64,000 nt of DNA from contig CAWAYQ010000016.1 of NCBI GenBank assembly GCA_963786225.1, positions 62,001-126,000 on the forward strand. Reading direction: 5' to 3'. Under the pieces are notes generated by a model that did no database searches, was not told the origin of the DNA, and worked only from the letters and a program-made list of their open reading frames with translations. Shown here in pieces: positions 42,266 through 50,913 of this stretch; position 1 is the stretch's first letter, and each line of letters starts with the position of its first letter. The position numbers and the translations under genes were made by a program. Source of the stretch: Flaviflagellibacter sp963786225. Its GTDB lineage: Bacteria; Pseudomonadota; Alphaproteobacteria; Rhizobiales; Methylopilaceae.

Positions 42266-43174
42266 TCAACTCAAGGAACTTGCGGGATCAGTGTTGGCAG
42301 TCAACGCTCGTGCCAAATCTAAGATGACATGCCATCCGGTGAGAAGTAGCCGACAATTCAAGCGAGGGTCATTTGGAAAGGGTATATCGAGAAATCTCGC
42401 TAAATAGCTTCCTTCCAAGCCAGCCTTCTCGAATACATAATGGTGCGGCGCGCGCGAGCGGCAGGGTGGTCGGCCAACGCGAAATCTCCGGCGCTCCTTC
42501 GTTATGCGTACCTCCGTAATTGTTCGGGGTAGCGCCATCTTCTGTCGTGATTCTGGTTTAAGGGTTGTCCACACAGATAGGTCAACCCAAGGAAAATTCA
42601 TGAAGTTTGACTGTTGCCGTATTTGAGCAGCTTCAAGGCGTGTGGCAACGGGATAGTCCGTTGGTTCAAAATAAAGTGTTCCGTTCTTGGCAGAGAGTCG
42701 CCACCCCTCCCAAATCCCTTGATTCCATATGTCGTTGAGACCTCTTTGAAAGCTGTATCGACGACAGGCCGAAGCCCACGCGAGATTCAAGTCCGCTTTT
42801 TCATGGGTGTCCGCTGTAGGCAGCCTGTAGGCGTCAAAAAGCCACGACTCAAATGCATCGACCGTTGCCTCCAGTGCATCATCGCTCGATATCGTTTGAC
42901 CGTATGCCGAATTGGGTAGCGGTCTTCGCACCATGTTCTCAAATGAAACGACGTCCGGAGCCTCCATCCGTTCGGACTGCCGGCGCCCCCGCGAAATGGC
43001 GTGATACTCTCTGTTCATTGCAGCTACGGCAAACAGAACGGCGAGCTCGCTTCCAAGCCCTTCAAACTCTTCCTTTGACTTGCGTTGAAGGTTGCTGGCC
43101 TCTCTCGCTATCCATTTCGAAAGTTCGAAGAGGTCTCTATCGCAATCAGAGCCGTCCGACTTTTCATCGTACAA
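42266..43174 (-). pseudogene. Unknown protein, likely 5'-truncated upstream half of the same locus
   Basis: 302 codons from the first possible start, TTG 43174, but the frame stays open and coding-like further upstream to about 43245 (STKIPYKPNVRVHAWQR) with no ATG or GTG, ending near the ybaL stop at 43260. This suggests the true 5' end is missing. Helix-rich, with FELSKWIAREASNLQRKSKE, AVLFAVAAMNREYHAISRG and FLDIPFPNDPRL; no domain recognised. It ends TGA 42266, and the same frame reopens with ATG 42250. Lower GC than flanks. Read together with the downstream ORF this looks like one acquired gene, cut at its 5' end and interrupted by a stop. Confidence 0.5.
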
Positions 43175-43259
43175 ACGTTGCCATGCATGAACTCGTACAT
43201 TCGGCTTGTAGGGGATTTTAGTCGACGAGCCGCGGATACGAATGGCGTACTAAGATATC

Positions 43260-45026
43260 TCATATAAGGCCCGGGGCTCCTTCCAGATTGGCGATCACGG
43301 CGTAGCGTCCATTGCCGCATCGGCTGCGCCGCCCGAGCACATAGCCGATGACGGCCAGCGCGATCTCTCGCTCGCCCATAATCACCCGGCTCGCGCCCGC
43401 CTTCTCCAGATACTCCACCTCGGCATCCGAATGCGCGCGCGCCACGATGTCGAGGTTCGGGTTTGCCGCCCGCGCATGCTCGATCAGGTTCCCCGCTTCG
43501 AACGGTGACGGAATGGCGCTGATGAACCAGCGCGCGGCGCCGAGATTGGTGGCTTCCAGCATGCCGCGTTCGCCGGCATTGCCGCTGAGCGCCGGAATGC
43601 CGCGTTTCCTCAGTTCCGCCACCGCCTCCGGCCGCTCGTCGGTCACGACCATCGGAATGCCCGCTTCGAGCAGGGCATCGACGACGATCTTGCCGACGCG
43701 GCCGTAGCCGATCACCACCGCATGGCCGGTGAGCGTGCTGTCCGGCACCGCATCGTTCTCGACATCGGATTTCGGCTTCTTCTCCGGCTCCTCCACCTTC
43801 GGCTCGGCCTGCGGCGCGTAGCGGTCGAGCAAAGCGAAGAACACCGGGTTCAGCAGGATCGAGATGATGGCGCCGGCGAGGATGAGATCGCGGCCTTCCA
43901 GCGGCAGAAGCTCGAGCGAGACGCCGAGCACGGCGAGGATGAACGAGAATTCGCCGATCTGCGCCAGCGAGGCCGAGATCGTCAGAGCCGTCGCGTTGGA
44001 ATAGCCGAACACCCGCACGATCCCGTAGGCCGCGAGCGATTTGCCCACGGTGATGATGAGCACCGTCGCCAGCACGCCGAGCGGATGGCTGAGCAGGATT
44101 TCGGGATTGAACAGCATGCCCGCCGACACGAAGAACAGAACGGCGAACGCATCGCGCAGCGGCAAGGTCTCCTGCGCGGCGCGGTGCGAGAGTTCGCTTT
44201 CGGCGAGGATCATCCCCGCGAAGAAGGCGCCGAGCGCAAACGACACGCCGAACAATTGCGCCGAGCCGAAGGCGATGCCGAGCGCGATGGCGAGCACGGC
44301 GAGGCGGAACAGTTCGCGCGAGCCGGTATGCGCGATGTAGTGCAGCACCCAGGGAACGAGGCGGCGGCCGACGACCAACATCAGCGCGACGAACGCGATG
44401 AGCTTCAGCCCGGTGAATGTCAGCGTCTGCCAGAGGGTCAGCGGGCCGAACATCGCGACGAGCCCGCCCGCGCTGTGGGCATCGTCGATTGTGCGCCCCC
44501 CGATCAGGCCGGCGACGGCCGGCAGGATGACGAGCGTCAGCACCATCACAAGGTCTTCGACGATCAGCCAGCCGACGGCGATGCGTCCGCGTTCGGTCTC
44601 GACCAGCCGCCGGTCCTGCAGGGCCTTCAGCAGCACGACGGTCGAGGCGACGGAGAGCGAAAGCCCGAGCACGATGCCGGCGCCGATCCCCCAGCCGAGC
44701 GCCCAGGCCAGGGCCATGCCCATCAGGGTCGCGATCGCGATCTGGCCGACCGCGCCGGGAATGGCGATGGCGCGTACGGACAAAAGGTCCTTCAGCGAGA
44801 AATGCAGGCCGACGCCGAACATCAGGAGGATGACGCCGATTTCCGCGAGTTCGAGGGCGAGTTCCTGGTCGGCGACATAGCCCGGGGTGAAGGGGCCGAT
44901 GAGGACGCCCGCCAAGAGATAGCCCGCGAGAGGCGGCAGTTTCAGCCGGTGGGCGATGGTGCCGAAGATGAAGGCGATGCCGAGACCGGCGACGATGGTG
45001 GCGATGAGCGGGGTGCTGTGGGGCAT
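43260..45026 (-). CDS. ybaL: CPA2 cation:proton antiporter, YbaL type, with RCK domain
   Basis: 588 residues from ATG 45026, matching where E. coli YbaL begins (HSTPLIATIVAGL); an upstream in-frame start at 45047 is less likely. About 12 membrane helices: FIFGTIAHRLKLPPLAGYLL, AEIGVILLMFGVGLHFSLKD, LSLSVASTVVLLKALQDRR, GWLIVEDLVMVLTLVILPA, FGVSFALGAFFAGMILAESE. A hydrophilic linker rich in E/K precedes a TrkA-N/RCK domain HAVVIGYGRVGKIVVDALLE that binds NAD(H). It probably exchanges K+ or Na+ for H+ at the inner membrane. The low-GC relic lies directly downstream. Confidence 0.93.
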   Translation of the reverse strand: MPHSTPLIATIVAGLGIAFIFGTIAHRLKLPPLAGYLLAGVLIGPFTPGYVADQELALELAEIGVILLMFGVGLHFSLKDLLSVRAIAIPGAVGQIAIATLMGMALAWALGWGIGAGIVLGLSLSVASTVVLLKALQDRRLVETERGRIAVGWLIVEDLVMVLTLVILPAVAGLIGGRTIDDAHSAGGLVAMFGPLTLWQTLTFTGLKLIAFVALMLVVGRRLVPWVLHYIAHTGSRELFRLAVLAIALGIAFGSAQLFGVSFALGAFFAGMILAESELSHRAAQETLPLRDAFAVLFFVSAGMLFNPEILLSHPLGVLATVLIITVGKSLAAYGIVRVFGYSNATALTISASLAQIGEFSFILAVLGVSLELLPLEGRDLILAGAIISILLNPVFFALLDRYAPQAEPKVEEPEKKPKSDVENDAVPDSTLTGHAVVIGYGRVGKIVVDALLEAGIPMVVTDERPEAVAELRKRGIPALSGNAGERGMLEATNLGAARWFISAIPSPFEAGNLIEHARAANPNLDIVARAHSDAEVEYLEKAGASRVIMGEREIALAVIGYVLGRRSRCGNGRYAVIANLEGAPGLI

Positions 45027-45068
45027 GGCGCCTAACCTAAAGGGCAAGGCGGATGAGCGGAACCCTTT

Positions 45069-45179
45069 CCAGCCTCATGGTGAGGAGCGATGCGCAGCGT
45101 CGCGTCTCGAACCATGGGCGGCAGGCTCGGAGCTTGTGGCTCGTCCTTCGAGACGGCGCTGTGCGCCTCCTTAGGATGA
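45069..45179. repeat. Repeat B copy 2
   Basis: Same layout as 25997-26105: CCTCATGGTGAGGAGCGATG, a short hairpin GATGCGCAGCGTC, GTCTCGAACCATGGGCGG, CGTCCTTCGAGACGGCG, ending CCTTAGGATGAGG. The central third differs between the copies while the ends are conserved. Confidence 0.85.
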
Positions 45180-45188
45180 GGCCGCCAT

Positions 45189-45297
45189 CCCTCCTCCGCG
45201 AAGCGGGGGAGGGCCGACTTGCCGGAGGCAAGCGGGGTGGGGGGAGAACCCCACCCGGCGCTTCGCGCCACCCTCCCCTTTCAGGGGAGGGATAAGC
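45189..45297. repeat. Family-A repeat upstream of ybaL
   Basis: CCTCCTCCGCGAAGCGGGGG, variable hairpin CTTGCCGGAGGCAAG, CGGGGTGGGG..., second variable hairpin GGCGCTTCGCGCC, and CCCTTTCAGGGGAGGG. Both variable stems differ in sequence from the other copies but still pair. Confidence 0.8.
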
Positions 45298-45308
45298 CGC
45301 CGTCGCCT

Positions 45309-45352
45309 TCTCCCCAACTGAACTCGGCTATAGCCGAGTTCAGTTGGGGAGA
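45309..45352. terminator. 44-bp perfect palindrome just past sthA
   Basis: Two 22-base arms with no loop, centred between 45330 and 45331 (left arm ends ACTGAACTCGGCTA, right arm begins TAGCCGAGTTCAGT). It begins 4 bases beyond the sthA stop on the - strand. It contains the AACTCGGCTA core of the 26-bp palindrome family, extended on both sides. There is no T-run, so it may work as a hairpin stop or mRNA stabiliser rather than a classical terminator. Confidence 0.6.
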
Positions 45353-45356
45353 GGGT

Positions 45357-46814
45357 CTACTCCGCCGCCGCCAGCGGCCCTTCGCCGACCAGCGGCGTCA
45401 CCTTCGGCACACTCGCCGCGGCCGCGCTCGGCATCCGGTTCCACGCATCCAGCGCCGCGATCTTGTACGCCTCCGCCAGCGTCGGATAGTTGAACGTGTT
45501 CTCGATGAAATATTCGAGCGAGCCGCCGAGGTTCAGCACCGCCTGGCCGATATGGATCAGCTCGGTCGCGCCTTCGCCGATGATATGCACGCCGAGCAGT
45601 TTGCGCGTGTGCATGTCGAACAGCATTTTCATCAGCCCGGCATTGAGGCCCATAATGTGCCCGCGCGAGGTTTCGCGGAACCGCGCGATCCCGCATTCAT
45701 AGGCATGGCCCTTGGCGCGGGCCTCCTCTTCGGTGAGGCCGATGGTCGAGATTTCCGGCACGGCGTAAATACCGTAGGGGAAATAGTGCGGCGCCGGCGG
45801 CAGCGGCAGGTCGAAAGCGTGGCAGGCCGCGATGCGGCCCTGTTCCATGCTGGTCGAGGCGAGGCTCGGAAAGCCGATCACATCGCCCGCCGCATAGATG
45901 TGCGGCACCTCGGTCTGGAACGTCTTGGGATCGACCGCGACGCGGCCGCGCTTGTCGGTCGTGAGCCCGCAGTTTTCGAGGCCGAGATCCTTCGTCGCGC
46001 CCATGCGGCCCGCCGCGTAGAGCAGCATTTCCGCGCGGATGCGCCGCCCGTCCTCCAGCACCGCGACGGCCCAGCCGGCGTGGTCCTGCTCGACGCTCGT
46101 CACCGGCGTGCCGAGCCGGATCGTGACGCCGCGATCGCGCAATTGGTGCACGAATTCGTCGATGATCTCGCGGTCGATGAAATCGAGAAAGGTTTCGCGC
46201 GGTTCGATCAAAGTCACCGGCACGTCGAGCGCGGAAAAGATCGTCGCATATTCGATGCCGATCACGCCCGCGCCGACGACGATGAGGCTGCGCGGCACGC
46301 GCGGCGTTTCGATCACGCCGTCGGAATCGAGAATATTGGTGTCGTTGAACGGCACGTTCGACGGACGGAACGGCACCGTGCCGACCGCGATCACCACGCG
46401 CTCGGCGCGGATGATCTCTTCGCGCCCGTCCGGGCAGGTGACGGCAAGCCGGTGCGGATCGAGAAAGCGCGCCGCGCCGGGAAGCGTGCGTACGCCGTTC
46501 CTCTGGAACTGATGTTCCAGGACCTCGACCTCGTGTTCGAGCGTCTTGCTCAGCCGGTCGCCGAGATCGGAGCCCTGGATGTTCTTTTTCACACGGTAGG
46601 AGCGGCCGTAAAAGCCGCGCTCGCGCCAGCCGGACAGGTTCAGCACGGTTTCGCGGAGCGTCTTGGAGGGGATGGTGCCGGTGTGGACCGAGACGCCGCC
46701 GACGCGCCGCCGGTTCTCGACGACAAGCACCGAACGCCCGAGCTTCGCACCCTGGACGGCCGCCCGCCGCCCGGCCGGGCCGCTGCCGATCACGACAAGG
46801 TCATAGCTGTCCAT
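45357..46814 (-). CDS. sthA: Soluble pyridine nucleotide transhydrogenase
   Basis: An FAD enzyme that moves hydride between NADPH and NAD+. 485 residues. FAD site YDLVVIGSGPAGRRAAVQGA; the region that holds the redox disulfide in lipoamide dehydrogenases reads GGVSVHTGTIPSKTLRE, without the two cysteines, as in SthA; second Rossmann SLIVVGAGVIGIEYATIFSA; IYAAGDVIGFPSLASTSMEQG; C-terminal dimerisation domain with FNYPTLAEAYKIAAL. It lies between ptsH and ybaL, each separated by repeat-filled gaps. Confidence 0.95.
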   Translation of the reverse strand: MDSYDLVVIGSGPAGRRAAVQGAKLGRSVLVVENRRRVGGVSVHTGTIPSKTLRETVLNLSGWRERGFYGRSYRVKKNIQGSDLGDRLSKTLEHEVEVLEHQFQRNGVRTLPGAARFLDPHRLAVTCPDGREEIIRAERVVIAVGTVPFRPSNVPFNDTNILDSDGVIETPRVPRSLIVVGAGVIGIEYATIFSALDVPVTLIEPRETFLDFIDREIIDEFVHQLRDRGVTIRLGTPVTSVEQDHAGWAVAVLEDGRRIRAEMLLYAAGRMGATKDLGLENCGLTTDKRGRVAVDPKTFQTEVPHIYAAGDVIGFPSLASTSMEQGRIAACHAFDLPLPPAPHYFPYGIYAVPEISTIGLTEEEARAKGHAYECGIARFRETSRGHIMGLNAGLMKMLFDMHTRKLLGVHIIGEGATELIHIGQAVLNLGGSLEYFIENTFNYPTLAEAYKIAALDAWNRMPSAAAASVPKVTPLVGEGPLAAAE

Positions 46815-46875
46815 GCGATCCCCCGATTGCCCGGGGGAGCATGCAACAAGCAGTCCAAATTTTGTGTGACGGTTT

Positions 46876-47095
46876 TTCCCTCTCCCGTGAAACGGGAGAG
46901 GGCCGACTTGGCCCGAACTCGGATTTATCCGAGTTCGGCACTCGAATGCTCAACTCGGCTAGAGCCGAGTTGAGGGCGAGCGGGGTGAGGGCGATGGAGT
47001 TAGGGGCAGGGAAGGGGAGTCAGGACGTACGGCTTGCCCTCACCCGGAGCGCTTCGCGCTCTCGACCTCTCCCGTTTCACGGGAGAGGCGAAGAA
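46876..47095. repeat. Repeat cluster between sthA and ptsH with two 26-bp palindromes
   Basis: Outer arms CCCTCTCCCGTGAAACGGGAG (first half given) at 46878 and GACCTCTCCCGTTTCACGGG at 47070 can pair with each other or within themselves. Palindromes at 46913-46938 (arms CCGAACTCGGAT, loop TT) and 46949-46974 (arms CTCAACTCGGC, loop TAGA). Also GAGCGCTTCGCGCTC. The unit as a whole resembles a repeat into which two short palindromes have been inserted in tandem. Confidence 0.8.
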
Positions 47096-47098
47096 GAC

Positions 47099-47422
47099 CT
47101 ACTCTTCTTCGCCGAACTTCTCGCTCAGAAGCCCTTCGAGCGCGTCGAGGCATTCGCGCGCCTCATAGCCCTTGGAGGTGACCGTGATGGTCGTGCCCGG
47201 GCCGGCGGCCAGCATCATCAAGCCCATGATCGAGGTGCCGCCGACGGTGTCGCCGCCTTTGGTCACGGTCACATGGCACTGGTAGAGCTCGACGCATTGC
47301 ACGAACTTCGCCGAGGCCCGCGCATGCAGGCCGCGCTTGTTCGTGATCATGATTTCGCGGGTGATGGTGCCGCCCGTCAGGGGCGTCTGTCCACCCGGCG
47401 GCCAAACGAGCGGATCGATCAT
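47099..47422 (-). CDS. ptsH: Phosphocarrier protein HPr
   Basis: A 107-residue protein from ATG 47422, overlapping the EIIA stop (ATGA). HPr core: EIMITNKRGLHARASAKFVQ with the phospho-histidine in GLHARAS, and GGTSIMGLMMLAAGPGTTI containing the serine equivalent to Ser46, the target of HprK. An N-terminal extension of about 20 residues precedes the core. In alphaproteobacteria this HPr belongs to a regulatory, not sugar-transporting, PTS fed by EI-Ntr, which is not in the window. Confidence 0.96.
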   Translation of the reverse strand: MIDPLVWPPGGQTPLTGGTITREIMITNKRGLHARASAKFVQCVELYQCHVTVTKGGDTVGGTSIMGLMMLAAGPGTTITVTSKGYEARECLDALEGLLSEKFGEEE

Positions 47423-47820
47423 TTTCCGGCGAGGACGCGGCTTGCGACGGAGATGTATTTCCGACCGGCGTCCTGGGCCTGCGCCACCGCTTCCGCGAGA
47501 GGCGTCTCGTGGCGGATGGAGGCAAGCTTGATGAGCATGGGCAGGTTGATGCCCGCGACGACCTCGATCTTGCGGCCGTTCATGCAGGAGATTGCGAGGT
47601 TCGACGGCGTGCCGCCGAACATATCGGTGCACACCACGACACCCTCGCCCACGTCGACGCGGGCACAGGCATCCATGATGTCCTGGCGGCGATTTTCCAT
47701 GTCGTCTTCCGGGCCGATCGTGATGGTCTCAATTTGCTGCTGGGGACCCACGACATGTTCGAGTGCCGAACGGAACTCGCATGCGAGACGACCGTGGGTC
47801 ACGAGGACTATTCCGATCAT
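47419..47820 (-). CDS. PTS EIIA component, mannose family (regulatory)
   Basis: 133 residues from ATG 47820, preceded by the ribosome site GAGGAA; the frame is open to 47892 but the family starts MIGIVLVTHGRLACEF. The active-site His is in VTHGRLA. CTDMFGGTPSNLAISCMNGR and VVAGINLPMLIKLASIR are typical of EIIA-Man. It accepts phosphate from HPr; no EIIB/C permease is nearby, so a regulatory role is inferred. Operon position: hprK upstream by 46 bases, ptsH overlapping downstream. Confidence 0.93.
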   Translation of the reverse strand: MIGIVLVTHGRLACEFRSALEHVVGPQQQIETITIGPEDDMENRRQDIMDACARVDVGEGVVVCTDMFGGTPSNLAISCMNGRKIEVVAGINLPMLIKLASIRHETPLAEAVAQAQDAGRKYISVASRVLAGK

Positions 47821-47866
47821 CAGTTCCTCAGGACGTCCAACATATGTCGGGACGCCGGACGCAGCT

Positions 47867-48364
47867 TCAAGAGCGCTTAGTCTTTCCATCAAATCCTACC
47901 GACGCAAGTGCTACATATGGATCGAGCATCGACCCAGACTCGCCACTTATAGTTAATAATACGTCTAAACCGGTCTCAGGGCCACTTGCGAACACTCGCG
48001 GCAATGTGACGCCATTGAGACCGATTTCACAATCCTCCGCGGTGGGCAAACGGGGGATTTCCCCCTCCGGGCGGAGATCCATTACCAGATCCAGGCGGGT
48101 TTGGGGCAAATAAGGTAGGCGGATCAGGCCGAGCCCCCGGACCTCCAGGAGCCCCGCCAGGGGCTCGGGCGGGCGGCCGATCAGGGCGCCGTCCTCCACG
48201 TTCACCGCAACCCGGTCATCCGCCACAAGCTTTGCCTCGAAGCCGTAAAGCGGCCCCCGCAGGATCAGGATATGGGCCAGCCGCGATTTCCCGGCGCCCG
48301 AGGCGCCGCGAATGAGAATGCCGCGCCCGCCGAACGAGACGCAGCTCGCATGCACCGTGCTCAT
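47867..48364 (-). CDS. hprK: HPr kinase/phosphorylase, short alphaproteobacterial form
   Basis: 165 residues from ATG 48364 (ATGA overlap with chvG). Only the C-terminal catalytic domain is present, as usual in alphaproteobacteria; Firmicutes HprK is about twice as long. P-loop LIRGASGAGKSRLAHIL, LVADDRVAV, signature VRGLGLIRLPYL, and a C-terminal hydrolase-type region. It phosphorylates HPr on serine. Downstream of the ChvG/ChvI pair in one operon, a link that ties PTS state to envelope/acid sensing. Confidence 0.94.
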   Translation of the reverse strand: MSTVHASCVSFGGRGILIRGASGAGKSRLAHILILRGPLYGFEAKLVADDRVAVNVEDGALIGRPPEPLAGLLEVRGLGLIRLPYLPQTRLDLVMDLRPEGEIPRLPTAEDCEIGLNGVTLPRVFASGPETGLDVLLTISGESGSMLDPYVALASVGFDGKTKRS

Positions 48365-50127
48365 TTCACCGCCGCCGGCATCCGCACCGTGAAGCGCGCG
48401 CCGATCACTTTCGCGGCACCGCCCGCGCCGGGCTTCGTCGAAAGCCGGTTCTCCGCCCACAGCTCGCCGCCATGCGCCTCGACGATCTGTTTGGAGATCG
48501 AAAGCCCGAGACCCGAATTCTGGCCGAAGCCCTCGACCGGGCGGTCGGTGTAGAAGCGCTCGAACACGCGCTCGATCGCGTCGGGACGGATGCCCGGCCC
48601 GTCATCCTCGACCGACACCACGATATCGTCTTTCGCGCGGCGCACATTCACGCGCACCTCGCCCTGGGGCGGCGAGAACGAGCGGGCGTTGTCGATCAGG
48701 TTCGTGAAGACCTGGCCGAGCCTGAGATCGTGGCCCTTGAGCCGCAGCCGTCCCGCCGCGCGCGCGTTCTCGGCGATGTTGAGCGTGATCGTCGCCTCGC
48801 CGGCATGAACCTCGTTCTGCGCGCCGGTGATGGTTTGGAGCATGCGGCCGATATCGACGGCGTCGAGATCCTGCCGCTGCAGTTCGGCGTCGAGGCGCGA
48901 GGCGTCGGAAATGTCGGAGATCAGGCGGTCGAGGCGGCGCACATCGTGCTGGATGATGTCGAGCAGGCGCTTGCGCGAGTCCTCGCTTTTCGTCAGCGGC
49001 AGGGTTTCGACGGCGGACCGCAACGAGGTGAGGGGGTTCTTCAACTCGTGCGCGACGTCGGCCGCGAAGCGTTCGATCGCTTCCATGCGGTTGTAGAGCG
49101 CGTCCGTCATGTCGCGGAACGCCCGCGAGAGATGGCCGATCTCGTCGTCGCGCTCGGAGAAGTCGGGAAGCTGCGCGCGGCTGTCGATGCGGTGGCGCAC
49201 GCGCTCGGCGGCGTTGGCAAGACGCCGCACCGGCCCGGCGATGGTGCCGGCGAGAAGCACGGACAGAACCACCATGACGAGCGCGGCGACAAGGAATACG
49301 CGGACGATCGCGATCCGCTCGGCGCGCACGATGTCGTCGATGTCGCCGCCCAGCGTCGAGAGCAAAAGCGCGCCCTGCACGGTGCGGAACCGCTGGATCG
49401 GCACCGCGACGGAGACGATCATCTCGCTCTGCTTGTTCTGGCGCACCACGGCATTGGGCGCGCCGGACAGCGCGCGCGTCACTTCCGGGTAATCGCCGCC
49501 GGTCAGATCCTGATAGGCCGGGAGATCGCTGCGGAACATCCATTGCTGCACCGTCGCCACCAGGCGGTCGAGCAACGGCTTTTCCTTCGCGGTCTGCGGC
49601 GACGGCAGATCGAGCCGCAGCAGATCTCCGGGCGCATAGAGGCTCTGGCTGTCGAGCAGGAGCTGGCCGCCGGCATCGTAAATACGCGCGCGGGTGCGGG
49701 TCGGGGTGATGAGGCGGCGCAGCATGGGCGCGACGCGCTCGGGATTGATCGGAAAGTCGAGGCTCTCCATCTGCTCGCCGCGCTGCTGCAGCATTTCGGA
49801 GGGCGCGATGTTCATCAGCTTGTCGGGATCGATCCAGAGCGAATCGGCGTCCTCGTTCGAGTTCGAGGACGCAGCGATGGCCGCGGCCATGATCTCGCCC
49901 TGGATGGTGAGGCTCTGGATGCGCGCCTCGATCAGGCCGGCGCGGAACTGGTTGAGGTAGAGAATGCCCGAGAGCAGGGCGACGAGGCCCGCGAGATTGA
50001 GCACCACGATACGGCGCGTCAGGCTCGAAAAGCCGAGAAAACGCGGCCAGCGCGCGCCCCGCTTGTCGGCGGGCGCAGGCGTGGTTTTGGTCGGGTTTTG
50101 GGCGATACGCTCGATCTCGACGCTCAT
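48361..50127 (-). CDS. chvG: Sensor histidine kinase ChvG (ExoS/BvrS family)
   Basis: 588 residues. Membrane helix 1 (IVVLNLAGLVALLSGILYL, about 40-58), a periplasmic sensor domain of about 200 residues, helix 2 (IVRVFLVAALVMVVLSVLLA, about 268-290), HAMP, H-box RFAADVAHELKNPLTSLRSA with the phospho-His, N-box VFTNLIDNARSFSP, VEDDGPGIRP and GLGLSISKQIVEAHGG. In Sinorhizobium, Agrobacterium and Brucella this kinase senses acid/host or envelope stress and is held off by periplasmic ExoR. Follows chvI by 33 bases and overlaps hprK. Confidence 0.96.
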   Translation of the reverse strand: MSVEIERIAQNPTKTTPAPADKRGARWPRFLGFSSLTRRIVVLNLAGLVALLSGILYLNQFRAGLIEARIQSLTIQGEIMAAAIAASSNSNEDADSLWIDPDKLMNIAPSEMLQQRGEQMESLDFPINPERVAPMLRRLITPTRTRARIYDAGGQLLLDSQSLYAPGDLLRLDLPSPQTAKEKPLLDRLVATVQQWMFRSDLPAYQDLTGGDYPEVTRALSGAPNAVVRQNKQSEMIVSVAVPIQRFRTVQGALLLSTLGGDIDDIVRAERIAIVRVFLVAALVMVVLSVLLAGTIAGPVRRLANAAERVRHRIDSRAQLPDFSERDDEIGHLSRAFRDMTDALYNRMEAIERFAADVAHELKNPLTSLRSAVETLPLTKSEDSRKRLLDIIQHDVRRLDRLISDISDASRLDAELQRQDLDAVDIGRMLQTITGAQNEVHAGEATITLNIAENARAAGRLRLKGHDLRLGQVFTNLIDNARSFSPPQGEVRVNVRRAKDDIVVSVEDDGPGIRPDAIERVFERFYTDRPVEGFGQNSGLGLSISKQIVEAHGGELWAENRLSTKPGAGGAAKVIGARFTVRMPAAVK

Positions 50128-50160
50128 AGGGCCGGAAAATGCGCTCCGGACCTTCTCGCG

Positions 50161-50868
50161 TCAAACTTCCTTGAAGCGGTAGCCGACGCCGTACAGCGTT
50201 TCGATCATGTCGAAGCTGTCGTCGGTTGCCTTGAACTTCTTGCGCAGCCGCTTGATGTGGCTGTCGATGGTGCGGTCGTCGACATAGACCTGGTCGTCAT
50301 AGGCCGCGTCCATCAGGGCGTTGCGGCTTTTGACGACGCCGGGACGGGTCGCGAGCGCCTGAAGAATGAGGAATTCCGTCACCGTGAGCGTGACCTGCTC
50401 ATTCTTCCAGGTGCAGGTGTGGCGTTCCGAATCCATCAGGAGATTGCCGCGTTCCAGCGCCTTGCCGGGCAATTCGCCCGGCTTCGGCGCGGCGGTGCCG
50501 TCGCGGGAGGCGGCGCGGCGCAGGACCGCCTTCACGCGCTCGACCAGAAGCCGCTGCGAGAACGGCTTCTTGATGAAGTCGTCGGCGCCCATTTTCAGGC
50601 CGAACAGCTCGTCGATTTCCTCATCCTTGGAGGTGAGGAAGATCACCGGCATTTCGGATTTCTGGCGGAGGCGCCGAAGCAGCTCCATCCCGTCCATGCG
50701 CGGCATCTTGATGTCGAAGATGGCCAGGTCCGGCGGATTGGCCTTCAGCCCCTCAAGGGCCGCGGCGCCGTCGGTGTAGGTTGATATCCGGTAACCCTCG
50801 GTTTCGAGGGCAATGGACACGGAGGTCAGGATGTTGCGGTCGTCATCGACCAAGGCGATGGTGGGCAT
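50161..50868 (-). CDS. chvI: Response regulator ChvI (OmpR family)
   Basis: 235 residues from ATG 50868 (MPTIALVDDDRNILTSVSIA); an upstream in-frame start at 50934 is unlikely. Receiver domain with phospho-Asp in LAIFDIKMPRMDGMELLRRL, Thr in VIFLTSKDEE and Lys in FIKKPFS; C-terminal winged helix with VTLTVTEFLILQALATRPG, DRTIDSHIKRLRKKF and MIETLYGVGYRF. In rhizobia ChvI controls exopolysaccharide, motility and pckA. First gene of the chvI-chvG-hprK-EIIA-ptsH run and divergent from the hugZ/pckA side. Confidence 0.97.
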   Translation of the reverse strand: MPTIALVDDDRNILTSVSIALETEGYRISTYTDGAAALEGLKANPPDLAIFDIKMPRMDGMELLRRLRQKSEMPVIFLTSKDEEIDELFGLKMGADDFIKKPFSQRLLVERVKAVLRRAASRDGTAAPKPGELPGKALERGNLLMDSERHTCTWKNEQVTLTVTEFLILQALATRPGVVKSRNALMDAAYDDQVYVDDRTIDSHIKRLRKKFKATDDSFDMIETLYGVGYRFKEV

Positions 50869-50913
50869 CAAGCGTTCCCTCGCGTCCTCTAGGTGTAGCG
50901 TTTGAACCGTCGC

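Noticed and set aside
42251..42268. Selenocysteine or readthrough at the TGA between the two relic ORFs
   Set aside because: No SECIS-like hairpin is visible after the TGA and the protein shows no selenoprotein motif; a stop mutation or separate start at 42250 is simpler.
48472..50784. A 770-codon + strand frame spanning chvG and chvI
   Set aside because: It crosses two well-identified - strand genes and has the composition of antisense GC-rich frames.
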